Assembly (NCBI GenBank): GCA_946543465.1
Contig: CAMNLR010000002.1
Span: forward strand, 1-19,818
Length of the DNA: 19,818 nucleotides
Source of the DNA: CAG-791 sp002390025
GTDB taxonomy: Bacteria > Bacillota > Clostridia > Lachnospirales > Lachnospiraceae
Direction: 5' to 3'
Numbering within the stretch: position 1 is the stretch's first letter; each line of letters begins with the position of its first letter. Shown in pieces: positions 14,147-19,818 of the stretch. The notes under the pieces are model-generated. The model made no database searches. It was not told the DNA's origin and was given only the letters and a program-made list of their open reading frames with translations. Both the position numbers and the translations under genes were made by a program.

Positions 14147-14686
14147 ATGATCTACGATTACACCATCACTACCGGCAAAGGCGAAGCCCTGAATCTTGCA
14201 GATTATAAAGGAAAGGTCATCATGGTCGTCAACACGGCGACAGGCTGCGGCTTCACACCGCAGTACGCACCTATAGAGCAGATGTATAAAGATTACCATG
14301 ACAAGGGACTGGAAATTCTGGATATTCCCTGCAATCAGTTCGGCGGCCAGGCCCCCGGCTCGGATGATGAAATCCATGAATTCTGTACGATCCACTTCAA
14401 CACCACATTTCCTCAGATGAAGAAATCAGATGTAAACGGCGCAAACGAGCTGCCTCTCTATACCTACCTGAAATCCCAGAAAGGATTCGAAGGATTTGGA
14501 GAACATCCCTTTAAGGAGCTCCTGGAGAAGATGTTCGCCGAGGCAGATCCCGAATGGGACAAAAAGCCCGATATCAAATGGAACTTCACCAAATTCATCA
14601 TTGACCGCGAGGGTAATGTTGTTGCCCGCTTTGAGCCGACCGCGGATATGGCAGAGGTGGAAGCCTGCGTAAAGGCATTGCTGTAA
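14147..14686 (+). CDS. Glutathione peroxidase-family thiol peroxidase
   Basis: A 179-residue protein of normal length. The ATG at 14147 has AGGAGGA about 8 bases upstream; an open frame reaches back to 14081, inside the promoter's TATAAT, and was rejected. The peroxidatic residue is Cys34 in NTATGCGFTPQY, a Cys enzyme rather than selenocysteine. Other family stretches are IPCNQFGGQAPG with the catalytic Gln, and KWNFTKFIIDREG with the catalytic Trp and Asn. Bacterial Cys-type members usually use thioredoxin rather than glutathione to remove peroxides (family knowledge). A further Cys in EFCTIHF is a candidate resolving residue. It has its own strong promoter and is flanked on both sides by repeat units. 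Confidence 0.95.
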   Translation: MIYDYTITTGKGEALNLADYKGKVIMVVNTATGCGFTPQYAPIEQMYKDYHDKGLEILDIPCNQFGGQAPGSDDEIHEFCTIHFNTTFPQMKKSDVNGANELPLYTYLKSQKGFEGFGEHPFKELLEKMFAEADPEWDKKPDIKWNFTKFIIDREGNVVARFEPTADMAEVEACVKALL

Positions 14687-14697
14687 AGTAGTCAGGT

Positions 14698-14796
14698 TGT
14701 CAGGGGGACGGTTCCTTTGACATTTGCTTTGATCTTTGAATTGACAGGGGGGCGGTTCCTTTGTCCGTTTTTGCCGGACGAAAGAACGGCCCCCTG
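14698..14796. repeat. Core repeat unit and hairpin after the peroxidase gene
   Basis: A 25-bp unit beginning TGTCAGG and ending TTTGACA (14698-14722, core at 14705-14714) is followed by a second, divergent unit. In the second, CAGGGGGGCGGTTC from 14745 pairs imperfectly with the complementary arm ending CCCCCTG at 14796, with the loop near 14768-14773. The core there is altered to GGGGCGGTTC. It may double as a terminator; the T-run after it is weak. Confidence 0.75.
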
Positions 14797-14846
14797 CCTG
14801 GTTCTTTATTTCATCCTTACTACATGTGCACAAATCGGAGGAGACT

Positions 14847-14912
14847 ATGATCAGAAACATTGCTGTCGTTGATGCGGAAAATCAGATCATTCGATTTAGT
14901 GAGGACCAGTGA
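14847..14912 (+). CDS. Possible 21-residue peptide or gene remnant
   Basis: ATG at 14847 follows GGAGGAG at ideal spacing and encodes MIRNIAVVDAENQIIRFSED plus Gln, then stops at 14910. The strong ribosome binding site suggests that a real gene once started here. What follows after the stop does not continue any frame convincingly. It may be the start of a truncated gene rather than a functional peptide. I do not recognise it. Confidence 0.3.
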   Translation: MIRNIAVVDAENQIIRFSEDQ

Positions 14913-15024
14913 GGCAGGCAGCCACAGTGCAATTTGGCATTATGAGTCTGGCCTGAACTCTACTTTCCATAGGTGGCACATGCAGGAACCCTGATCTACA
15001 ATCTGTTCATGGAGGTAAAAAAAT

Positions 15025-15624
15025 ATGAACCAATATGTAACAGGTGCAGTGATCAGAGAACTGCGGGAAAAAAAGAAGATGACCCAGCTTCAGCTGGCGG
15101 AAAGGCTTGGGGTTAGCGACAAGACCGTTTCCAAATGGGAGACAGCAAAAGGATATCCGGATATCACGCTCCTGGAACCGATCGCAGAGGTATTTAAGAT
15201 TTCGGTAACGGAACTGATTTCCGGCAATACCGTTCACAATGCGAACGTGGCCGCCAATATGCTGCGGTCAAAATTCTATGTCTGCCCGGTGTGCGGCAAT
15301 GTCATACACAGTATGGGTGAGGCGGCAATTCAATGTCATGGGATTCTGCTCACACCATTGGAAGCAGAACCCGCAGATGAGCGGCACATGCTTTCCATCG
15401 AGCGGGTAGAAGATGAGTATTATGTACGGATCGATCACAGCATGACAAAGGAGCATTATATTTCCTTTGCGGCGGCGGCTTCTTCTGACCAAGTGCAGAT
15501 GGTGAAACTCTACCCGGAAGGAAATGCGGAAGCAAGGTTCAAGATCAGGGGAGTCAGAAGGATCTTCTATTACTGTAACCGCGACGGCCTTTTTTCAAGA
15601 TCATTGGGCAGGGATTCCCGGTGA
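15025..15624 (+). CDS. XRE regulator with degenerate superoxide-reductase-like domain
   Basis: A 199-residue protein; ATG at 15025 has GGAGG 9 bases upstream. Residues 8-62 are an XRE helix-turn-helix (MTQLQLAERLGVSDKTVSKW). Residues 84-190 resemble desulfoferrodoxin/superoxide reductase: KFYVCPVCGNV (Cys87, Cys90) with Cys104-His105, then His121 (DERHM), His138 and His144 (DHSMTKEHYISF), and Cys184 in CNRDGLF. In superoxide reductases the iron is held by four His and one Cys, the last His in CNxHG; here that position is Asp187. The usual vicinal Cys-Cys is also Cys-His. This suggests a sensor domain that has lost part of its metal site. The last nine residues (SRSLGRDSR) look unrelated to the family tail and run into an acetyltransferase remnant. 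Confidence 0.85.
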   Translation: MNQYVTGAVIRELREKKKMTQLQLAERLGVSDKTVSKWETAKGYPDITLLEPIAEVFKISVTELISGNTVHNANVAANMLRSKFYVCPVCGNVIHSMGEAAIQCHGILLTPLEAEPADERHMLSIERVEDEYYVRIDHSMTKEHYISFAAAASSDQVQMVKLYPEGNAEARFKIRGVRRIFYYCNRDGLFSRSLGRDSR

Positions 15625-15771
15625 TTCAATCTCCGAGAATCTGACTGGAAAAACGGCAGGCTTGTCATGCCTGTGACTGTTCGAATGAATCATGCCATTG
15701 CGGACGGGTTTTTGATTGCAAATGTATTCCGACTTCTGGAGCAGGAAATAACATCGTTTACCGGACTGTGA
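15625..15771 (+). pseudogene. Chloramphenicol acetyltransferase-like gene, last 48 codons only
   Basis: Directly behind the TGA of the XRE gene, in the same frame, 48 sense codons run to a second TGA at 15769. The peptide NGRLVMPVTVRMNHAIADGF followed by LIANVFRLLEQEI matches the end of CAT-type trimeric acetyltransferases, which carry HHxxxDG with the second His catalytic. Here it reads NHAIADG, so the catalytic His is present but the first is Asn. Intact CAT proteins are about 210 residues, so roughly four fifths are missing. No start codon with a ribosome binding site precedes it. It is a relic, not a resistance gene. Confidence 0.75.
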
Positions 15772-15809
15772 TTGACAGAGTCAGGTTTGCCGAATAGGCT
15801 TTAATTATG

Positions 15810-15832
15810 CGATGACACGATTCGTGTCATCG
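15810..15832. promoter_or_regulatory. Perfect 23-bp palindrome, candidate repressor operator
   Basis: The left arm CGATGACACGA and right arm TCGTGTCATCG are exact complements around a single T. There is no T-run, so it is not a terminator. The size and one-base centre resemble operators of dimeric repressors such as the TetR type. It lies about 35 bases after a TTGACA. No matching regulator gene is adjacent, although two XRE genes flank it. Confidence 0.55.
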
Positions 15833-15875
15833 ATGTGACAGCGCGATTCTTTCATTTTTCATCATCATCCATTAA

Positions 15876-15914
15876 ATTCTATCTGACAATTCTATCTGAC
15901 AATTCTATCAGACA
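15876..15914 (+). repeat. Three 13-bp tandem repeats
   Basis: ATTCTATCTGACA twice exactly (15876-15888, 15889-15901) and ATTCTATCAGACA once (15902-15914). They end 12 bases before the ribosome binding site of the PAP2 gene and would lie in its leader. Confidence 0.9.
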
Positions 15915-15939
15915 AGAGGGTCAAAGAAAGGATGGAAGG

Positions 15940-16653
15940 ATGATGAAGGATAAGAGAATGAAAAACAAGGGAAAAAGAGAACTGATGCCGGGACTTGTGC
16001 TTCTGGCAGGCTTCCTCGTGTGGACTGTACTGATCCGGCACATCGATGTGCAGACAGCCGGACCCGGGGGAACAGAGATCGGGTTTGCTTCTTTCAATGT
16101 GTGGTTCCATCGATTGACGGGTGTACACATGTTGATCTATACAATTACAGATTGGCTTGGCCTCGTTCCGATCTTCATATGTATGGGCTTTGGGCTTCTG
16201 GGCCTTGTCCAGTGGATAAAACGGAGAAGCCTGCTGAGAGTTGATCCCGATATCCTGCTGTTAGGAGTCTATTATCTGGTGGTCATTTTTGGATATCTGC
16301 TGTTCGAGATGGTACCGATCAATTACAGACCGATCCTGATAGAAGGATACCTGGAAGCGTCTTATCCGTCTTCGACCACGCTTCTGGTTTTGAGCGTGAT
16401 GCCGACCTTGAAATTTCAGGCTGATCGAAGAGTCATGAGCGCAGTTCTCCGTAAGTCAATAACCATTTTTGTAATAGTGTTTTCAGTATTCATGGTGATC
16501 GGCAGGCTGATCTCAGGTGTCCACTGGGCAACAGATATCATAGGCTCTGTTTTACTAAGTTCCGGTCTGTTTATGATCTATCGTTTTATGGCAGAATATT
16601 TTGATTTTGAGAAACCGAACCCTAAGCCGGAGGCGCCAGATGGAGTTCAATGA
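15940..16653 (+). CDS. PAP2-family membrane phosphatase-like protein
   Basis: A 237-residue membrane protein read from the ATG at 15940 (a second ATG follows at once), with GAAAGGA 7 bases upstream. About six membrane segments start with PGLVLLAGFLVWTVLI. PAP2 lipid phosphatases carry KX6RP, PSGH and SRX5HX3D. Here the matching places read INYRPIL, YPSSTTLLVLSVMP and GRLISGVHWATDI. The third motif keeps its Arg, His and Asp, but PSGH is PSST, lacking that His, and the Lys of the first motif is not in place. It may be catalytically altered or a diverged subfamily. The membrane location and PAP2 fold are likely; the substrate is unknown. It overlaps the next gene by 14 bases, so they form one unit. 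Confidence 0.85.
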   Translation: MMKDKRMKNKGKRELMPGLVLLAGFLVWTVLIRHIDVQTAGPGGTEIGFASFNVWFHRLTGVHMLIYTITDWLGLVPIFICMGFGLLGLVQWIKRRSLLRVDPDILLLGVYYLVVIFGYLLFEMVPINYRPILIEGYLEASYPSSTTLLVLSVMPTLKFQADRRVMSAVLRKSITIFVIVFSVFMVIGRLISGVHWATDIIGSVLLSSGLFMIYRFMAEYFDFEKPNPKPEAPDGVQ

Positions 16654-17248
16654 AAAATTACAGGAATTGCGAAAGAGCAGGTCAATGACGCAGGAGGAAC
16701 TTGCCGAAGCCCTGTTTGTTTCAAGAACGGCGATTTCAAAGTGGGAGTCCGGCAGAGGGTATCCGAGCATTGACTCATTAAAAGAAATATCCCGTTACTT
16801 TTCCGTAACGATCGATGATCTGATCTGTTCAGATGAGATGATTTCCGTGGCAGAAAACGAAAAGAGAGAGTTCATCGAGAAGTACGTCTCGCTCATATGC
16901 AATGCGCTGGATATTCTTCTGGCTATACTGCTGTTTATTCCTGCGTTTGGAAACGGAAGAGATTCCCCCGAAACGGTATCTCTGTTTGACCTGAGCGGGA
17001 TCAATCCCCCGGTGAAGATCGTATTTGCTGTGATCATAGGGGTTACGATCCTGAATGGAATCTGCGGAGTGATCATCGCCAACTTCAATAAACCGGTTTG
17101 GAACAGACACAGGCTTGTCACGGGAATCATTCTGTCAATACTCGCAGTCACAGTTTTTATTGTGGCCAGGCAGCCATATGCCGGCATCGTCAGTTTCTCA
17201 TTCCTGGTCATTAAAGGCTTCCTGATAACCAAAGCAAAACAACTATAG
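16640..17248 (+). CDS. XRE-type regulator with C-terminal membrane segments
   Basis: A 202-residue protein read from the ATG at 16640, with GGAGG 6 bases upstream; it begins inside the PAP2 gene. Residues 7-61 form an XRE helix-turn-helix (MTQEELAEALFVSRTAISKW, ESGRGYPSIDSLKEISRYF). Residues about 84-102, 123-146, 158-177 and 180-196 are hydrophobic, giving about four membrane segments. This architecture is common in Bacillota and is thought to bring a DNA-binding domain to the membrane. Being coupled to a PAP2 membrane protein, it may control that gene in response to the envelope (inference). The upstream palindrome at 15810 is a candidate target, though XRE operators are usually different in shape. 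Confidence 0.9.
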   Translation: MEFNEKLQELRKSRSMTQEELAEALFVSRTAISKWESGRGYPSIDSLKEISRYFSVTIDDLICSDEMISVAENEKREFIEKYVSLICNALDILLAILLFIPAFGNGRDSPETVSLFDLSGINPPVKIVFAVIIGVTILNGICGVIIANFNKPVWNRHRLVTGIILSILAVTVFIVARQPYAGIVSFSFLVIKGFLITKAKQL

Positions 17249-17298
17249 GTCACAATGATTAATTCATTATCTTAGACATAAAAACACTAATAAGGAGA

Positions 17299-17511
17299 GT
17301 GCTGTTTGAGAAAGAACAATACAAGCAATACATCGGAGATTGTAGGCTGACCGGGAGGTTTGCAGACAATCAAACAAAACCTCCCGCTGAAAGACAATTG
17401 CTGTCAACAATTGCTGTCAACAATTGAGCAAGCAATATGAGCGAGCAAAATGATGAATGAGCAATATGAGCGGACTGCAAATGTCCGCGAGTAAGCAGGG
17501 AGAAAATAACA
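17299..17511 (+). promoter_or_regulatory. Repeat-rich leader before the acetyltransferase gene
   Basis: From left to right: AAGGAG (17292-17297), about 8 bases before a 14-codon frame beginning TTG at 17306 and ending 17350. A hairpin then has stem CGGGAGGTTT near 17352 and AAACCTCCCG near 17377. ACAATTGCTGTCA occurs twice (17394, 17407) with a third start at 17420. AGCAATATGAGCG occurs at 17431 and 17460. A 6-bp stem GCGGAC/GTCCGC (17470-17488) follows. The ribosome binding site GGGAG is near 17499. A leader-peptide or RNA-structure control is possible but unproven. Confidence 0.4.
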
Positions 17512-18138
17512 ATGAATACGAAGAACTATACTATACGTTTGGAAAAAACCGAAGACCACAGAGAAGTAGAAAATCTCGTACGGGAGTCATTCTGGAACGT
17601 TTACCGCCCGGGATGCAGTGAACATTACGTGATCCACGTGCTCAGAGATGATCCGGCTTTCATCAAGGAGCTGGACTTTGTCATGGAGCAGGATGGAAGA
17701 CTGATCGGGCAGAATATGTTTATGAAAACGATCATCCAGGCGGATGACGGCAGGGTGATCCCTGTCCTGACCATGGGGCCAATCGGCATCACACCAAAGC
17801 TCAAACGCAAGGGCTATGGCAAGGCTCTGCTGGACTATTCTTTGGAGAAGGCAGCGGAGCTTGGCTGCGGCGCTGTCCTGTTCGAGGGCAACATCGGCTT
17901 TTATGGTAATAGCGGCTTCACTTATGCCCGTGAGTTTGGCATCCGTTACCACGACTTACCGGAAGGCGCGGATGGTTCTTTCTTTCTCTGTAAGGAATTG
18001 ATCCCGGGATACCTTGACGGTATCACAGGAATCTATCAGACCCCGCAGGGTTACTATGTAGATGATTCTGATGTCGAAGAATTTGATAAAACCTTCCCGC
18101 CCAAGCAGAAACTGAAGCTTCCGGGGCAGATATTCTAA
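17512..18138 (+). CDS. GNAT-family N-acetyltransferase
   Basis: A 208-residue protein. ATG at 17512 has GGGAG about 9 bases upstream. The N-terminal strand and helix (YTIRLEKTEDHREVENLVRE) and the central VLTMGPIGITPKLKRKGYGK (about 85-104) contain the acetyl-CoA pyrophosphate loop KRKGYG. A helix follows (ALLDYSLEKAAELG), then the strand AVLFEGNIGFYGNSGFTYAR, a usual GNAT motif B (GNxxFYxxxGF). It fits the YhbS-type group (COG3153). The substrate is not predictable. The last codons (GQIF then TAA) fall within a 17-bp tandem repeat, so the repeat begins inside the gene. Confidence 0.92.
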   Translation: MNTKNYTIRLEKTEDHREVENLVRESFWNVYRPGCSEHYVIHVLRDDPAFIKELDFVMEQDGRLIGQNMFMKTIIQADDGRVIPVLTMGPIGITPKLKRKGYGKALLDYSLEKAAELGCGAVLFEGNIGFYGNSGFTYAREFGIRYHDLPEGADGSFFLCKELIPGYLDGITGIYQTPQGYYVDDSDVEEFDKTFPPKQKLKLPGQIF

Positions 18139-18229
18139 ACGGGAAGATACTCTAAACAAGAAGATACTCTAAACGAAAAGATATTCTAAACAAGAAGATA
18201 CTCGAAGCGAGAAGATACTCTAAACGAGA
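18128..18229 (+). repeat. 17-bp tandem repeat, six copies, starting at the acetyltransferase stop
   Basis: Six 17-bp units of the type AGATACTCTAAACGAGA start at 18128, 18145, 18162, 18179, 18196 and 18213. The first contains the acetyltransferase stop (TTC TAA), so the array seems to have grown from the gene's own end. Units vary at a few positions (ATATTC or ATACTC). The unit is not a multiple of three. Confidence 0.95.
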
Positions 18230-18234
18230 TTTTG

Positions 18235-18278
18235 GCTCCTCTCCGATGACAGATCTGTCAGAGGCGGGGAGCTTTTTT
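18235..18278 (+). terminator. Intrinsic terminator after the acetyltransferase gene
   Basis: GCTCC (18235-18239) pairs with GGAGC (18268-18272) around an inner perfect stem built from GACAGATCTGTC, followed by six Ts (18273-18278). It sits just after the tandem repeat. Confidence 0.8.
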
Positions 18279-18382
18279 GTGCAGGGATTTAAAGGATTTG
18301 AACCTCTTTTGATTATGTGGACCGGGATGATGTTATTATGTGGTATGATACATACTGGAACCGGAAATCATAACGTGTTTTC

Positions 18383-18391
18383 TGGTATACT
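18383..18391 (+). promoter_or_regulatory. Possible extended -10 promoter of the DUF6440 gene
   Basis: TGGTATACT has the extended -10 form (TG, one base, TATACT), about 50 bases before the ATG at 18440. No recognisable -35 lies 17 bases upstream. A second such box is at 18341-18349. Confidence 0.35.
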
Positions 18392-18439
18392 GTTATCAAC
18401 GGTACACTAGCATTAAATCATCTGAAAGGAGCTTTCAAA

Positions 18440-18638
18440 ATGGCAAAAAACGAAAGATTCGAAAAGATATATTCCCAGGGGACGCTTACTGTTACCCAGA
18501 TCTGGGTTGATAAGGAAACCGGTGTCNAATTATCTCTACCACATGGATGGCTATTCGGGTGGTTTAACTCCCTTACTGGACAGGGAAGGGAAGCCGGTCA
18601 TATCCCCTGTTTACAATGGCGGCTCAGGAAGAGACTGA
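18440..18638 (+). CDS. DUF6440 family small protein (frame broken by one ambiguous base)
   Basis: ATG at 18440 follows AAAGGAG 8 bases upstream. The start reads MAKNERFEKIYSQGTLTVTQ, then IWVDKETGV. At 18526 the sequence has an undetermined base (n). If this one position is dropped, the frame continues as NYLYHMDGYSGGLTPLLDRE and GKPVISPVYNGG to a TGA at 18636-18638. That gives about 65 residues and matches DUF6440, a short family of unknown function in Bacillota. If n is kept, the reading shifts and gives an unrelated tail. I take the n as a base-calling artefact, so the gene is probably intact. It lies 48 bases before the zinc-ribbon gene, likely in the same transcript. Confidence 0.8.
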
Positions 18639-18686
18639 TGTTGTTTGATCCGCAAATCATTGTCAAATCAGGAGGCCTTCAATAAC

Positions 18687-19700
18687 ATGGATCCGAATAT
18701 GAACCAGGTAAACATGAAGACGCTGTCGCTTGTCTGCCCCTCCTGCGGAGGGAGAATGGAACTGTCGGCGGACGGTGAAAAGGCTGTCTGCCCCTACTGC
18801 GGGCATAAAATGCTCATCGAACAGGAAGACAGCGCACAGGAGGAATATGAGCGGCGAATGGCAAAAGCCCGCGCCGAGGAGGATATCAAGGATCTGCAGA
18901 CAAAAAGGCAGCGCAGGCGCAGGTTCAAGGGCTGGCTAATCGCCCTTTGCGTGATCGCGGCAATCTGCCTGATCAATGTGTTCATCCCGCATTCTCCCAT
19001 GCATGAACTGGTCTTTCCCCTCAAGGCCGATCCCTTTACAATCGTGAGCGTAAAGTTTTCCGGCATGTCCGGCGAAGGCAGGGCAAAAGTGCAGATTTCC
19101 GACCGCAGTGCCGCGGAGTACGCTGACACAACCCGCTTTGAGGTTACACCGGAGACCGGGCTGAACAACGGCGACACAGTCACGGTGAAGGCAAAAGCCC
19201 CAGCAGGCTGGCGCTTCGAACCTGACGAAAAACAGTTCACAGTAAATGGACTCACTGCATGGGTGCTGGACACCAATCAGCTGAGCGGGGACAATCTCAA
19301 CGCGATCCATTCCAACACCGAACGCCTCATCCGGGAAGACTGGGACGATATTGTCTCCTCATCTCTTGCCCAGGATTTGACTTATACTCCTTACCGGATG
19401 TACCTGTTCATTTCGGACGAAAAAAAATCCTATGAGTATAGCGTACTCTATGACACATACCAGGTAAAAGTCACGCGCGCAGACGGATCGGTCTTTACCG
19501 GCTATGAGGCCTGCCGCTATACCGACTTGAAAATCCCTGCTGACGGGGTGCTGACGGCCGGCTATGGAAGCCTTCAGGGTTTCAACTTTGGATATACCCA
19601 GGGGTTTTCTTATGCCCAATCCTTCTCAGGCTGGACGGATGCCGCCGAAATGGAGGCGGATCTTCGCCATGTAAGGGACGGCTATCATCTGGCAGACTGA
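18687..19700 (+). CDS. Zinc-ribbon membrane protein with large extracellular domain
   Basis: A 337-residue protein read from the ATG at 18687; AGGAGG lies 11 bases upstream, slightly far, and an ATG at 18699 or 18714 is possible. An N-terminal zinc ribbon has Cys17, Cys20, Cys35 and Cys38 (CPSCGG and CPYCGH). A charged helical segment (about 47-80, ending QRRRRFKG) precedes one membrane helix at about 83-101. The remaining 235 residues would be outside by the positive-inside rule. They include SVKFSGMSGEGRAKVQISDR, GLNNGDTVTVKAKAPAGWRF (an Ig-like strand pattern) and a final region with GYGSLQGFNFGYTQGFSYAQ. Similar zinc-ribbon/TM proteins of Bacillota are uncharacterised. I give no function. 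Confidence 0.88.
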   Translation: MDPNMNQVNMKTLSLVCPSCGGRMELSADGEKAVCPYCGHKMLIEQEDSAQEEYERRMAKARAEEDIKDLQTKRQRRRRFKGWLIALCVIAAICLINVFIPHSPMHELVFPLKADPFTIVSVKFSGMSGEGRAKVQISDRSAAEYADTTRFEVTPETGLNNGDTVTVKAKAPAGWRFEPDEKQFTVNGLTAWVLDTNQLSGDNLNAIHSNTERLIREDWDDIVSSSLAQDLTYTPYRMYLFISDEKKSYEYSVLYDTYQVKVTRADGSVFTGYEACRYTDLKIPADGVLTAGYGSLQGFNFGYTQGFSYAQSFSGWTDAAEMEADLRHVRDGYHLAD

Positions 19701-19705
19701 TCTTT

Positions 19706-19818
19706 CAGGAGGAGACAGGAGGAGACACAGAACCGTCCCCTTCCTACTATGTCAAGCTCCAGAGCCTTGATCTATAAGGCTTTCAAGCACCTGACACACT
19801 ATCTGTACCTCTCAAAAC
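19706..19818. repeat. Last core repeat and right-edge sequence
   Basis: CAGGAGGAGA occurs twice in tandem (19706-19725), then GAACCGTCCC at 19730-19739. Beyond that, AGCCTT and AAGGCT form a 6-bp stem near 19761-19779. The window ends in CTCTCAAAAC. I cannot assign the last 70 bases. Confidence 0.5.

Larger units (their letters stand above)
14687..15024. other. Gap between peroxidase and XRE regulator genes
   Basis: About 340 bases: the repeat pair at 14698-14796, then a 21-codon open frame at 14847-14912 with a good GGAGGAG site. From 14913 to 15010 I see no promoter or gene. The sequence looks like eroded remains of deleted material. Confidence 0.5.
15772..15939. other. Regulatory-looking gap before the PAP2 gene
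   Basis: A perfect TTGACA at 15772-15777 has only a poor -10 (TAGGCT) at 17-base spacing. It is followed by a 23-bp palindrome (15810-15832), a T/C-rich stretch, and three 13-bp repeats (15876-15914) ending shortly before the ribosome binding site. No gene is present. Confidence 0.5.
18139..18439. other. Gap between acetyltransferase and DUF6440 genes
   Basis: About 300 bases. It holds the tandem repeat, the terminator, and then AT-rich sequence with two extended -10 boxes: TGG-TATGAT (18341-18349) and TGG-TATACT (18383-18391). Neither has a good -35. One of them probably starts transcription of the DUF6440 gene. Confidence 0.5.

Noticed and set aside
15625..15771. Functional chloramphenicol resistance gene
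   Set aside because: Only the final 48 codons remain, with no start codon and no trimer core.
17299..17426. A 42-codon frame from GTG at 17299
   Set aside because: The ribosome binding site lies only one base before this start, too close. The frame runs through the hairpin and tandem repeats, so its composition is not convincing.
19740..19818. CRISPR repeat or tracrRNA start at the right edge, suggested by the terminal CTCTCAAAAC
   Set aside because: Only one partial copy is visible, with no spacer periodicity and no cas gene. The resemblance is too short to support.

Overview
The window looks like a chromosomal segment of a gut-type anaerobic Bacillota, most likely Lachnospiraceae or a close relative. 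This is inferred from moderately high GC genes with strong GGAGG-type ribosome binding sites, the gene families present (YczE-like membrane protein, DUF1848, DUF6440, TM1586-type nitroreductase, XRE regulator with a desulfoferrodoxin-like tail), and many intergenic copies of a GGGACGGTTC-core repeat. I see no rRNA, tRNA, CRISPR array, transposase or phage gene.

Layout. (1) 1-5776, minus strand: a tightly coupled operon of MoxR ATPase, DUF58 protein, small membrane protein, double-VWA membrane protein, TPR membrane protein and the start of a lipoprotein that runs off the left edge. This is the MoxR/DUF58/VWA/TPR set known from Bacteroides 'Bat' loci, with two VWA domains in one chain. (2) 6174-8249, plus strand: a divergent single-pass membrane protein with a seven-copy 13-residue repeat, then a YczE/DUF6198-like membrane protein. 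(3) 8289-10778: a Y-family DNA polymerase with an unusual charged C-terminal extension and a convergent DUF1848 protein, separated by a large cruciform-forming repeat cluster. (4) 11080-14686: a promoter with a long attenuator-like leader, a nitroreductase translationally coupled to an Rrf2 regulator, a radical SAM protein and a glutathione peroxidase, a redox-flavoured neighbourhood. (5) 15025-17248: an XRE regulator with a degenerate superoxide-reductase-like domain, the last 48 codons of a chloramphenicol-acetyltransferase-like gene fused in frame behind its stop, a PAP2-type membrane protein and an overlapping XRE-membrane regulator. (6) 17512-19700: a GNAT acetyltransferase whose stop codon lies in a 17-bp tandem repeat, a DUF6440 gene carrying one ambiguous base that breaks its frame, and a zinc-ribbon membrane protein.

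The most striking non-coding signal is the repeat family between 9666 and 19740. I found 13 exact copies of a 10-bp core (GGGACGGTTC or its complement) by eye, all in gaps between genes. The core is constant, while the short flanking words (TGAGTCA, GGGACAC or TGTCA) differ from cluster to cluster. Other sites worth testing are a compact promoter-to-terminator unit in the nitroreductase leader, a perfect 23-bp palindrome before the PAP2 gene, three 29-bp-phased repeats after DUF1848, and a repeat-rich leader before the GNAT gene. No whole locus here is clearly a new biological system.
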